Below are positions 25,876 through 34,094 of a DNA stretch of 64,000 bases, piece after piece. Source of the DNA: UBA11612 sp963976395. GTDB lineage: Bacteria > Pseudomonadota > Alphaproteobacteria > Rhodospirillales > Rhodospirillaceae. Position 1 is the stretch's first letter; the number at the start of each line of letters is the position of its first letter. Below the pieces are notes generated by a model that was given only the letters and a program-made list of their open reading frames with translations, ran no database searches and was not told the DNA's origin. The position numbers were made by a program, and so were the translations under genes. Location: the NCBI GenBank assembly GCA_963976395.1, contig CAXBLG010000002.1, forward strand, positions 1 through 64,000. The letters are read 5' to 3'.

Positions 25876-25891
25876 TCCCGATCGGTAACGG

Positions 25892-26485
25892 CTATTTGAT
25901 AACGATCCCCTGTCGGACCAGGGCCGAGAATGCAGTGGCAACTCGGTCCACCGGTCCGCGGGCGGGATCGAACCATTCCAAGGTCGCATTAAGACTGCTG
26001 ATCAAAAGCGCCAGCAAAAGATGCGGCGCGGCGTCGGCGCTAATTTCGCCGTTGGCCTTCGCTTTGGTGAGCAGCTTTTCCCAATACTCTTCATAAGTCC
26101 GGCGCGTCGGCGTGTGCGCTTCGCGCACGACTTCGGGAACCTGACCGAAGATTCGCACATTGGCCGACGTATAATCGCCCATCTCATGCAAGGCCCTGAG
26201 ATGCTCATGGATAGACGCATCAATTAAATCACCCGCCGGCGCATCTGCGGGCAGTTTGGCGACCGCTGTCTGCACCGCCTCGGTGACCCGGGCGACGCCG
26301 ATATTGAGGACATCGATGACGATTTCGTCTTTGGACGCGAAGTGGTAATAAAGGCTTCCCGCCTTCATCCCGCTTGCGGCGGCAATATCCCTCAGGCTGG
26401 TTCCGCCGTAGCCGCGATGACGGAACAGGCGGGCAGCACAATCGAGAATACGCTGCCGCGACGGGCTAGCCTCAGCTTCTGACAC
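25892..26485 (-). CDS. TetR-family transcriptional regulator
   Basis: The 197-residue protein begins with a TetR helix-turn-helix: RQRILDCAARLFRHRGY, then GTSLRDIAAASGMKAGSLYYHFASKDE (residues ~10-60), followed by an all-helical ligand domain (TetR_C). GTG at 26485 is preceded by AGGGGA. Regulators of this type next to acyl-CoA degradation genes usually sense an acyl-CoA and relieve repression. The palindrome CCTAATGTTAGG at 26537-26548, upstream of this gene and of the divergent SDR gene, recurs in the promoter of the carboxylase genes, so this is the likely regulator of both (inference). Confidence 0.9.
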   Translation of the reverse strand: MSEAEASPSRQRILDCAARLFRHRGYGGTSLRDIAAASGMKAGSLYYHFASKDEIVIDVLNIGVARVTEAVQTAVAKLPADAPAGDLIDASIHEHLRALHEMGDYTSANVRIFGQVPEVVREAHTPTRRTYEEYWEKLLTKAKANGEISADAAPHLLLALLISSLNATLEWFDPARGPVDRVATAFSALVRQGIVIK

Positions 26486-26534
26486 GGCAGGTCCCCTGAA
26501 AGAAAATCACGTCCGGCTTTAACCATACCGAACG

Positions 26535-26554
26535 TGCCTAATGTTAGGTAGGCT
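26535..26554. promoter_or_regulatory. TetR-like operator between tetR and SDR genes
   Basis: TGCCTAATGTTAGGTAGGCT contains the near-perfect dyad CCTAATGTTAGG (26537-26548). It agrees in 17 of 20 bases with 23361-23380 in the carboxylase promoter. It lies about 50 bases from each divergent start codon, well placed for autoregulation and SDR control. Confidence 0.6.
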
Positions 26555-26592
26555 GCCGGAGAAGTTCCCAAGGGTCAAGATGACACGTACAC

Positions 26593-27369
26593 ATGACCAA
26601 TAGAAAAGTAGCCATAATCACCGGTGCCGGCACAGGAGTCGGCGCGGCCAGCGCTAAATGGCTTGCCGCACGCGGCTACAACGTGCTCGTCAACTATGCC
26701 CGCAGCGCCGAGGCGGCAGAGAGCGTGGCAAACGCCTGTCGCGCGCATGGTGACGCGGTAACCGCGCAGGGCGATGTAGGCGATGATGCCGATTGCCGGC
26801 GCCTTGCCGAAACGGCCTTCAACAAATGGGGTCGCATTGATGCGCTCGTGAACAGCGCGGGCACCACCCAGTTCGTATCCATGCAAGATCTTGAAGCCTT
26901 GAATGCGCCGGATTTTGAGCGCGTCTATAAGGTCAACGTGATCGGTCCCTACCAGATGAGCCGGGCCGTCGCACCGCATATGAATATAACCGGCGGCGCC
27001 ATCGTCAATGTTTCGTCGCTCGCCGGCGCACAAGGCAGCGGCAGTTCATACGCCTATGCCGCCTCCAAGGGCGCACTCAATACGCTAACGCTGTCGCTCG
27101 CCCGAAACCTTGCCCCCAAGATTCGAGTTAACGCCGTGTTGCCCGGCATGATCCAAGGGCGCTGGCTGAAAGACGGAATCGGTGAAGAGGGTTACGAACG
27201 GTTGAAAAAACAATGGAGCGCAAACTCAGCTCTCGGCACGGTCTGCACGCCCGAACAAGTGGCGGACGTGATCGGCTGGCTCATCACGGGCGCCGATGTT
27301 ATCACCGGTCACCTTGTTCCTGTGGATGCGGGAATGTCCCTCGGCAAACCGCCTGTCGTTGCACGATAA
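26593..27369 (+). CDS. Short-chain dehydrogenase/reductase (FabG-like SDR)
   Basis: A 258-residue Rossmann-fold SDR with TGAGTGVGAASAKWL (NAD(P)-binding, residues ~10-25), NSAGTTQF, the catalytic Ser of NVSSLAGAQGSG and YAYAASKGAL holding Tyr and Lys (residues ~155-165). Likely a 3-oxo/3-hydroxyacyl oxidoreductase. The residue after the second beta strand (NYARSAEAA, with Arg) suggests NADP preference. It is 22 bases upstream of the bioC-like gene and so probably co-transcribed with it, while its promoter region carries the TetR-like operator. Whether its job is in biotin precursor synthesis or acyl-CoA breakdown cannot be decided from sequence. Confidence 0.88.
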   Translation: MTNRKVAIITGAGTGVGAASAKWLAARGYNVLVNYARSAEAAESVANACRAHGDAVTAQGDVGDDADCRRLAETAFNKWGRIDALVNSAGTTQFVSMQDLEALNAPDFERVYKVNVIGPYQMSRAVAPHMNITGGAIVNVSSLAGAQGSGSSYAYAASKGALNTLTLSLARNLAPKIRVNAVLPGMIQGRWLKDGIGEEGYERLKKQWSANSALGTVCTPEQVADVIGWLITGADVITGHLVPVDAGMSLGKPPVVAR

Positions 27370-27391
27370 CCAGTGAGTCAAAGAGCACGCC

Positions 27392-28174
27392 GTGAACCGC
27401 CTCGCTTCGCACAATGCCTCTGTCGCCGCCGCCTTCAGCGCCGCCGCCGCAACCTATGAGAACGGTGCCGATGTCCAGTTCAACGTCGCCGGGCGGCTAA
27501 GCGCGCGGATCGCAAAGCTTCCGTTATCGCCCGCGCCGCGCATTCTAGAGATCGGCTGCGGCACCGGCTTTCTCAGCCGCAAGCTGCGCGAAAGCTTTCG
27601 CGATGCCTCTTGGACCATTACGGATATCTCACCGCAGATGCTTGAACGCTGCCGCGCCAACCTTGGCCCCGTCCAAGACACATCCTTCAAAGTTATGGAC
27701 GGTGAGGCCCCCAGCTTCGCAACCGGCGAACGCTTCGATCTTATTTGTTCAAGCCTCGCCTTTCAGTGGTTTGAAAACCTGCCGGCCACATTGGCCAAAC
27801 TCGCGGACCTCCTGGTGCCGGGCGGACACATTGCATTTGCCACCCTCGCCGAACACAGCTTTTCCGAATGGCGGCGGGCTTATGCCAAGATCGGCGCGGA
27901 CCCCGCCGTGCTCGACTGCTTACCCATGGCCGACATTCAGCACGCCTTTCCCGAAGGGGGCACAGCGGAGGTGGATGAAGAGCACATCGCCCAGCCCTAT
28001 GCGAACGGCCACGCTTTTCTCAGAAAGCTGAGACAGATTGGCGCAGATATGCCGAGATCGGGACACCGCCCCGCCCCGGCCGGCACACTCCGCCGCGTTC
28101 TTCGGGCATTTGATTCAGGGCCGGACACCCACGTGACTTATCACGTCGCTTACGGCGTATTTACACAGCGCTAA
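27392..28174 (+). CDS. bioC: Malonyl-ACP O-methyltransferase, BioC
   Basis: The 260-residue SAM-dependent methyltransferase has VAAAFSAAAATYENGADVQ at its start, the BioC N-terminal pattern, followed by motif I (ILEIGCGTGFLSRKL, residues ~51-65), the motif II region (ERFDLICSSLAFQWF, ~112-126) and a motif III LLVPGGHIAFATL. BioC methylates malonyl-ACP so that fatty-acid enzymes can build the pimeloyl chain. Location beside bioA, bioB, bioF and bioD supports the call. GTG start at 27392. The last 14 bases overlap the end of bioA on the other strand. No bioH-like esterase is visible in the window, so the demethylating step is supplied elsewhere. Confidence 0.87.
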   Translation: MNRLASHNASVAAAFSAAAATYENGADVQFNVAGRLSARIAKLPLSPAPRILEIGCGTGFLSRKLRESFRDASWTITDISPQMLERCRANLGPVQDTSFKVMDGEAPSFATGERFDLICSSLAFQWFENLPATLAKLADLLVPGGHIAFATLAEHSFSEWRRAYAKIGADPAVLDCLPMADIQHAFPEGGTAEVDEEHIAQPYANGHAFLRKLRQIGADMPRSGHRPAPAGTLRRVLRAFDSGPDTHVTYHVAYGVFTQR

Positions 28175-29429
28175 GCACGCTCACAACCGCGCCGGTTAAC
28201 TTTGCAAGGTCCGCCTCATCAATCGTGTATGACGGTGTAAGATAAACGATACGGCCAAAGGGCCGTATCCAAACGCCCTCATCAACAAACCGTCGCTTTA
28301 ACGCACCCAGATCATCGATGCGTTCAAGTTCCACCACACCAATCGCACCCTTCACCCGAACGTCGATCACTCCGGGTAACTTTCGGCACGGATCGAGGCC
28401 CGTCTCCAATCCTTTCGAAATACGCGCCACTTGCTCAAGGCGTGGCTCACGCTCGAATAAATCTAAAGACGCATTGGCCGCTGCACAGGCTAGGGCATTC
28501 GCCATGTAGCTTGGTCCATGCATCAGCGCGCTTTGCGCATCGTCCGACCAGAACGCATCGAACACTTTTTTTCGCGCAATGGTCGCGGCCAGCCCCATGG
28601 TCCCGCCGGTCAACGCCTTGGACAACGTAATAATGTCCGGTTCCACGCCCGCCTCATCACACGCAAACATCGAACCGGTCCGTCCGAATCCGGTAAATAT
28701 TTCATCGAATATCAAAAGCAAATCGTACTTATCCGCCGCTGCACGCAGCCAATGCAGCACACTCGCATCGTGAAAGCGCATACCGCCCGCGCCTTGAACA
28801 AGTGGCTCGACAATAATGCCCGCCAGTTCATGAGCATGTTGCGCCAGAACCTTTTCGAAGGCAGCGATACTTCCACCGTCCACCGGCAAATCGACGATGT
28901 AATTGTTAGGCAGCAACCCACTGTAAAGACTGTGCATCCCTTCAATCGGATCGCACACGCCCATCGTCGCAATGGTGTCTCCGTGGTAGCCGCCGTTGAA
29001 GGCTAAGAACTTGGTACGCGTACGCACCCCTTGGTTCAGCCAGAATTGCGTTGCCATCTTGAGAGCGACTTCAACGGCCACCGATCCGGAATCGCTGAAA
29101 AACACCCGTTCCAAATCGCCGGGCAACATCGCACTCAACCGCTGCGCCAGGCGCAGGGCCGGCTCATGCACGGCACCGCCGAACATGACATGAGGCATAG
29201 TTTCCAATTGCCGCTGTATCGAGTGTTGAATATGCGGATGATTGTAGCCGTGACAGGCTGTCCACCACGAGGCAATGCCGTCAACCAGTTCGCGCCCGTC
29301 GGCAAGCACCATCCGCGTCCCGTGGGTGCGCGCGACCGCCACCGGCGGCGGCGATGTTTTCATCTGCGTATAGGGCAGCCAGATATGCGGAAGGCCGGCC
29401 GCGAACCAATCAAGCGGCGGTGTACTCAA
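28161..29429 (-). CDS. bioA: Adenosylmethionine-8-amino-7-oxononanoate aminotransferase
   Basis: The 422-residue fold-type-I aminotransferase has WLPYTQMKTSPP at its start, DGIASWWTACHGYNHP near residue 52 (a BioA signature), FSDSGSVAVEVALKMA, FDEIFTGFGRTG and TLSKALTGGTMGLAAT with the PLP Lys near residue 274. It converts KAPA to DAPA using SAM as amino donor. The start is TTG at 29429, 13 bases after the bioB stop, with GAGG about nine bases before it. bioB and bioA form one minus-strand unit. Confidence 0.93.
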   Translation of the reverse strand: MSTPPLDWFAAGLPHIWLPYTQMKTSPPPVAVARTHGTRMVLADGRELVDGIASWWTACHGYNHPHIQHSIQRQLETMPHVMFGGAVHEPALRLAQRLSAMLPGDLERVFFSDSGSVAVEVALKMATQFWLNQGVRTRTKFLAFNGGYHGDTIATMGVCDPIEGMHSLYSGLLPNNYIVDLPVDGGSIAAFEKVLAQHAHELAGIIVEPLVQGAGGMRFHDASVLHWLRAAADKYDLLLIFDEIFTGFGRTGSMFACDEAGVEPDIITLSKALTGGTMGLAATIARKKVFDAFWSDDAQSALMHGPSYMANALACAAANASLDLFEREPRLEQVARISKGLETGLDPCRKLPGVIDVRVKGAIGVVELERIDDLGALKRRFVDEGVWIRPFGRIVYLTPSYTIDEADLAKLTGAVVSVLSAV

Positions 29430-29442
29430 ACCGCGCGCCTCG

Positions 29443-30438
29443 TCAGACCTGCATCGGCGTCATGCCGAGCCGGCCCAACAGCGCCATGTCGTGATTTTGA
29501 CCTGGGTTCGGCGTGGTCAGCAATTTTTCGCCGTAAAAAATAGAGTTCGCACCTGCCAGGAAACATAAGGCCTGGGTTTCATCGCTCATTTCTTCGCGGC
29601 CCGCCGACAGGCGCACCATGGACGACGGCATCGTGATACGCGCCACGGCAATGGTGCGGACAAAGTCCAGCTGATCGAGAGCTTCACCTTTGGCGAGCGG
29701 CGTGCCTTCAACCTGCACCAGCATGTTGATCGGCACACTTTCCGGATGCTGGGGCAATGTCGCCAGCGCCGTGATCATACCGACACGGTCGTCTGCACCT
29801 TCGCCCATGCCGACAATGCCGCCGCAGCACACATTGATACCCGCATCACGCACATTGGCCAGCGTATTCAGCCGGTCCTCATAGGTGCGCGTGGTGATGA
29901 TGTTGCTGTAGTACTCGGGCGAGGTATCGAGATTGTGATTATAGTAATCAAGACCGGCGTCCTTAAGACGCATAGCTTGCACGCCGTTGAGCATCCCAAG
30001 GGTTACGCACGTTTCCATGCCGAGCGCCTTGACGCCCTCAACCATGGCACAGACCGACTCCAGGTCCTTGTCCTTCGGCGAACGCCAGGCCGCACCCATA
30101 CAAAACCGGCTCGCGCCTGAATCCTTCGCTGCGCGGGCTTCGCTCAGCACCGCCTCGACATCCATCAGCTTGGAGGCCTTTACCCCCGCCTCATAATGGG
30201 CGCTCTGCGGACAATACCCACAATCCTCCGGGCACCCCCCGGTCTTGATCGACAGCAATGTCGATATTTGGACTTCGCTGGGGTCGAAATTCATGCGATG
30301 GACGGTTTGGGCCTGAAACATCAGGTCGGGGAACGGCAGGGCGAATAAATCGCGCACTTCCTCACGTGTCCAATCGTGTCGCACGGCTCCTGTTTGGGTT
30401 ACCTTTGTGCGGGCGAGAGTTTCCACGGCAGTAGACAT
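29443..30438 (-). CDS. bioB: Biotin synthase
   Basis: The 331-residue radical-SAM enzyme holds the cluster motif GGCPEDCGYCPQSAHY (residues ~66-81; CxxxCxxC), FCMGAAWRSP, and YNHNLDTSPEYY, all BioB hallmarks. It inserts sulfur into dethiobiotin using a [4Fe-4S] SAM cluster and a [2Fe-2S] donor cluster. ATG at 30438 is preceded by AAGAAAGG. It is the first gene of bioB-bioA and divergent from bioF, with a 135-base control region between. Confidence 0.96.
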   Translation of the reverse strand: MSTAVETLARTKVTQTGAVRHDWTREEVRDLFALPFPDLMFQAQTVHRMNFDPSEVQISTLLSIKTGGCPEDCGYCPQSAHYEAGVKASKLMDVEAVLSEARAAKDSGASRFCMGAAWRSPKDKDLESVCAMVEGVKALGMETCVTLGMLNGVQAMRLKDAGLDYYNHNLDTSPEYYSNIITTRTYEDRLNTLANVRDAGINVCCGGIVGMGEGADDRVGMITALATLPQHPESVPINMLVQVEGTPLAKGEALDQLDFVRTIAVARITMPSSMVRLSAGREEMSDETQALCFLAGANSIFYGEKLLTTPNPGQNHDMALLGRLGMTPMQV

Positions 30439-30493
30439 GTAATCGTGCCTTTCTTATAGCCAGCGTCTTATAGCGGGACGGTTCCGCCCGACA

Positions 30494-30503
30494 TTATCGG
30501 TAA
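30494..30503. promoter_or_regulatory. Possible biotin-regulator box between bioB and bioF
   Basis: TTATCGGTAA differs at one base from the BioR consensus TTATMKATAA known in alphaproteobacteria, and forms the centre of the near-palindrome ATTATCGGTAAT. It sits in the middle of the divergent bioB/bioF control region. No bioR gene is in the window, so this is only a candidate. Confidence 0.3.
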
Positions 30504-30573
30504 TATGACCGTGGGGGTAATGGTACAGCCCTCTACCGTCAAGTAGGAAGCCCTGCGGGAAAACAAGCAGATC

Positions 30574-31734
30574 ATGCAGAGTTTAGAGACATTTGCCGCG
30601 GAAAAGCTGGCCTCGCTTGAGGCCAAGCATCTGCGTCGCGTTCTGATCGATACCACCCGCGAGGACGGTATTTGGATGATGAGGGGCGGCAAAAAGCTGC
30701 TGTCGTTCTCCTGTAACGACTACCTCAACCTCAGCCAGCACACCCTTGTGAAAGAGGCGGCCATTGCCGCCATCAAGGAATTTGGCGTCGGCGCCGGAGC
30801 CTCGCGTCTCATTACCGGTAATCATCCCTTATTCTCAAGGCTTGAAGCCCGCCTTGCGAACCTCAAAGGCACAGAGGCGGCCTGCGTCTTTGGCTCAGGC
30901 TATTTGGCCAATACGGGAATTATTCCGACATTCGCGGGCAAGAACGATTTGATCCTCGTGGATGAACTGTCCCACGCCTGCATTTTGACCGGTGCAGACG
31001 TGGCCGGTGCCAAAACCCTCACCTTCCGCCACAATAATTTGGATCACCTCACCCAGTTACTAAAAGAAAATCGCGAAAAGCATAAACGGACCTTGATCGC
31101 CACTGACGGCGTCTTTTCCATGGACGGCGACCTCGCCCCTCTCCCTGAACTCGGCGACATCGCACGTAAATTCGATGCATGGCTGCTGTCGGATGATGCT
31201 CACGGCATTGGTGTCGTTGGCGCTGGACGCGGCTCAAGCTATGCGCACAGCACCAAGGCCGACGTCCCCTTGCAGATGGGCACCCTATCGAAAGCGATCG
31301 GCGGTTACGGAGGATACATTTGCGCCTCTGCGGCCGTGATCAATCTCATCAAAACGCGCGCGCGCACATTGATTTATTCCACCGGACTGCCACCCGCGAG
31401 TGTTGCGGCGGCTATCGCTGCGCTCGACATCATCGAGAACGAACCCGACTACGCGGCATTGCCGCTGCAAAAGGCTCAAGCCTTCACCGCACGCGCCGGC
31501 TTACCGGCAGCCGTCAGCCCTATCGTACCTGTGGTCATTGGCGATGCCGAAAAAGCTCTAGCCGCATCCCAAATTCTGGAGGCCGAAGGCTATCTGGTCA
31601 CAGCCATTCGCCCGCCGACCGTTGCCCCAGGCACAGCGAGGCTTCGCATCACCTTCACCGCCGCACATGCTGATGCGGATATCGACAAACTCGCTGATAT
31701 CGTACGCAGCCGCATCCTCGCCTCTCAGTCATGA
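30574..31734 (+). CDS. bioF: 8-amino-7-oxononanoate synthase
   Basis: The 386-residue enzyme belongs to the alpha-oxoamine synthases: FSCNDYLNLSQH near residue 45, GAGASRLITGNHPL near residue 71, DELSHAC, LSDDAHGIGVVGAGRG and MGTLSKAIGGYGGY with the PLP Lys near residue 235. It condenses pimeloyl thioester with alanine to make KAPA. The stop overlaps the bioD ATG (ATGA), so the two are translationally coupled. ATG at 30574 gives the normal N-terminus. Confidence 0.93.
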   Translation: MQSLETFAAEKLASLEAKHLRRVLIDTTREDGIWMMRGGKKLLSFSCNDYLNLSQHTLVKEAAIAAIKEFGVGAGASRLITGNHPLFSRLEARLANLKGTEAACVFGSGYLANTGIIPTFAGKNDLILVDELSHACILTGADVAGAKTLTFRHNNLDHLTQLLKENREKHKRTLIATDGVFSMDGDLAPLPELGDIARKFDAWLLSDDAHGIGVVGAGRGSSYAHSTKADVPLQMGTLSKAIGGYGGYICASAAVINLIKTRARTLIYSTGLPPASVAAAIAALDIIENEPDYAALPLQKAQAFTARAGLPAAVSPIVPVVIGDAEKALAASQILEAEGYLVTAIRPPTVAPGTARLRITFTAAHADADIDKLADIVRSRILASQS

Positions 31735-32414
31735 CCGGGTTTTTCATCACCGCTTCAGGCACCGATGTCGGCAAAACCTTTGTCGCTACGGGCTTAGTAC
31801 GTCACTACATCAAGCAAGGAGTGCAGGCACATGCCGTTAAACCTGTGCTCAGCGGTTTCGATACCGAGGCTTTAGCCGAATGTGATTCGGGCCGTTTGCT
31901 TGCCGCGGGTGGAGGCGACGTGACTTTGGAAAACATCGAAGCCATCACGCCCTGGCGGTTTGCAGCCCCGCTCTCGCCGGATATGGCGGCGCGCCGCGAA
32001 GACCGGACGATAGATTTCGAGGCCCTCGTAAAATTCTCGCACGAGGCGACAAACCACGCCGGACCGGTATTCATTGAAGGGGTCGGCGGGGTCATGGTGC
32101 CGCTCACGGAAACTCAGACCGTACTGGATTGGATGAAGGCCCTCGCCCTCCCCACGATCCTTGTCACCGGCAGCTATCTCGGCGCCATCAGTCACGCTTT
32201 AACCGCGTTTGACTCCCTGCGCCGCCGCACCTTGTCCATTGCCGCAATCGTTGTCAGTGAATCCAAAGACAGCACCGTGCCGCTTGAAGACACCGCGAGT
32301 ACTATCGCCCACTTCACCGCACGCACGCCCTGCGTGACGCTGGCGCGCGCAGCACACGAGCACGTCTCCGCCTTCACAAAGCTCACTGAAATTTTGGATA
32401 AATACCGTCCCTGA
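31731..32414 (+). CDS. bioD: Dethiobiotin synthetase
   Basis: The 227-residue protein starts with MTGFFITASGTDVGKTFVATGL, a P-loop of the BioD type, followed by AVKPVLSGFD, IEGVGGVMVPL near residue 118 and TGSYLGAISHALT. It closes the ureido ring of dethiobiotin using CO2 and ATP. Overlaps bioF by four bases. It meets the DUF3775 gene tail to tail with 11 bases between, which hold no clear terminator. Confidence 0.92.
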   Translation: MTGFFITASGTDVGKTFVATGLVRHYIKQGVQAHAVKPVLSGFDTEALAECDSGRLLAAGGGDVTLENIEAITPWRFAAPLSPDMAARREDRTIDFEALVKFSHEATNHAGPVFIEGVGGVMVPLTETQTVLDWMKALALPTILVTGSYLGAISHALTAFDSLRRRTLSIAAIVVSESKDSTVPLEDTASTIAHFTARTPCVTLARAAHEHVSAFTKLTEILDKYRP

Positions 32415-32425
32415 CAACGGACGCT

Positions 32426-32839
32426 TTACTCAACATCCTCACACGACAGGCCAAGCTCGCTGAGCCCTTCTTCCAATTCATCGGCCAGCAAGGGCTGACT
32501 AAGAAGGTAGACCGCGACATGAGAGGGATGTTCGTCTGCGGCCACTTCTATCGCTTCGTCCCAATCGTCCGAGGTATACGTCCCCCGGCCGATCCAGGCG
32601 ATGGCCACCAGTTCGATTTGCTCATCTTCGTTTAGATTGTCGATGTGCTCGCGAAGCTCGTCGTACTCGGATGAGTCTTGATAGGCCGGAATTTCATCGT
32701 CGTCTTCCGGCAAGTCCTCGCGCACAATATCATCGGCTGCATGTTTACCCGGCTCACCGGCATTGAGCCCCCCCAGATCGGCCATCAATTCGCGAGAGCG
32801 ATTGATCACATAACAAACAGTTTCAAGAGCAATATCCAT
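32426..32839 (-). CDS. DUF3775 domain protein
   Basis: A 137-residue acidic protein matching DUF3775: VCYVINRSRELMAD at the start, an acidic middle (VREDLPEDDDEIP), then ELVAIAWIGRGTY and ASDEWDEAI-like TSDDWDEAIEVAADE, ending LLADELEEGL. The family is small, common in alphaproteobacteria and has no assigned role. No signal peptide or membrane segment. Its upstream gene on the same strand is the glycerophosphodiesterase, 34 bases away, so co-transcription is possible. Confidence 0.8.
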   Translation of the reverse strand: MDIALETVCYVINRSRELMADLGGLNAGEPGKHAADDIVREDLPEDDDEIPAYQDSSEYDELREHIDNLNEDEQIELVAIAWIGRGTYTSDDWDEAIEVAADEHPSHVAVYLLSQPLLADELEEGLSELGLSCEDVE

Positions 32840-32872
32840 GTCGCGCGCGGGCCTTTCGTAAACACATAAATA

Positions 32873-33922
32873 TCAAGGCGTTGATTTCGCGGCCATTGGA
32901 CAAGATTCTGAAAAAGCTTTCAACGCAATATCGGTGGCGTCTGTGAATAATCCATCAATGCCAAGCGCGGCAAAAGCACACAGCTCGGCGGCCGGGTTGC
33001 CGCCATACTGCGCGGGAAGGAACTCCGGTTCGGGGCGGAAAGTATACGGATGCACCAATAGGCCCGCGGCATGGGCCTGGGCCACAAGGTCGGTAGGGGG
33101 TCCCGCGCGGCCCTCCCGGTCCACCGGAATAATCATGCCTTTCGCCGGACCGATGCCGTCTGCATAACCGGCAATACCTTCAAAACCTATGGCGTCGATC
33201 TCGTCGTCAGCCCGGCCGCCGATCAGTTGTATCAACGGCACATCCGTCATCGCATTGAGCTTCATCAAATTGGTGACTTCAAAAGACTGAATAAACACCG
33301 GCGCATCCGCCCGGTTCAAACCCGCTTCATCAAGCACCTGTAAAAGCGGCTCTTCAAGCGGCATGTCTAATTCAGCAAAGTAGGACGGATGCTTGGTCTC
33401 CGGATAAACGCCGATGATGCGTCCCGTTTCAACTGACATGCGCGCACGTAACGCCAGCACTTCGACAAACGTCGGGATTTCAAATTTTCCGTTGTTGCTT
33501 TGATCTCGAAACGGTACCCGCTCGTTCGCGCGCAGGGTCTTAATTTCATCAAGGGTAAAGTCCTCGCTGAACCAGCCCTCCACCTCGCGCCCATCAATAG
33601 TCTTGCTTGTTTTCCTGTCTGGAAATTTTTGCGCTGCATCAGTGGTGTCGGACAGCTCGTTTTCATGGCGCGCAATCAGAACACCGTCTTTGGTAATGAC
33701 GAGATCAGGTTCGATATAATCCGCGCCCTGCTCAACAGCCAACTCATAGGCTTCCAAGGTGTGTTCGGGCAGATATCCGCTTGCCCCCCGGTGCGCAATC
33801 ACCAAAGGCCGCTCGGGCATCGACGCCCGCTCGCCGGATTCGGTGTTTTCACCGCACGCAGAAAGTCCCATGAGCGCGACAACAGCAACCGGCAAAACAA
33901 AGGCGTCGTGAATATTCCGCAT
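32873..33922 (-). CDS. Glycerophosphodiester phosphodiesterase, lipoprotein
   Basis: ATG at 33922 follows GAGGA and gives a lipoprotein signal: about 20 hydrophobic residues ending LMGLSAC (lipobox, Cys near residue 23). The mature GDPD domain shows VIAHRGASGYLPEHTLEAY, GADYIEPDLVITKDG and ARHENEL, carrying the catalytic His pair and metal-binding Glu/Asp, and later FTDATDIAL. It is GlpQ-like and should hydrolyse glycerophosphodiesters to glycerol-3-phosphate at the cell envelope. The 349-residue length is normal for periplasmic GlpQ. Confidence 0.92.
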   Translation of the reverse strand: MRNIHDAFVLPVAVVALMGLSACGENTESGERASMPERPLVIAHRGASGYLPEHTLEAYELAVEQGADYIEPDLVITKDGVLIARHENELSDTTDAAQKFPDRKTSKTIDGREVEGWFSEDFTLDEIKTLRANERVPFRDQSNNGKFEIPTFVEVLALRARMSVETGRIIGVYPETKHPSYFAELDMPLEEPLLQVLDEAGLNRADAPVFIQSFEVTNLMKLNAMTDVPLIQLIGGRADDEIDAIGFEGIAGYADGIGPAKGMIIPVDREGRAGPPTDLVAQAHAAGLLVHPYTFRPEPEFLPAQYGGNPAAELCAFAALGIDGLFTDATDIALKAFSESCPMAAKSTP

Positions 33923-34036
33923 AGCATCCTCGCAATTTAGAGATGCAGAAGTGTGGCACAGTAGAAGACTGTCGCGCACCCCGATCCGGACCTCCCCGAA
34001 AAATGTCACAGAATAGAAACGCCCTCCTGAAACGCT

Positions 34037-34069
34037 TGAGGGGCCGCGGCTTTTCGCCGCAACCCCTCG
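34037..34069 (-). terminator. Hairpin after nrdB
   Basis: GAGGGGTTGCGGC and GCCGCGGCCCCTC (read on the minus strand) pair over 13 bases with G-U tolerance around a GAAAA loop, starting 26 bases after the nrdB stop. Only a weak T-rich tail follows, but stability is high; likely the end of the nrdA-nrdB transcript. Confidence 0.55.
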
Positions 34070-34094
34070 TGCTCACTGCATCTCATAAATCGAA

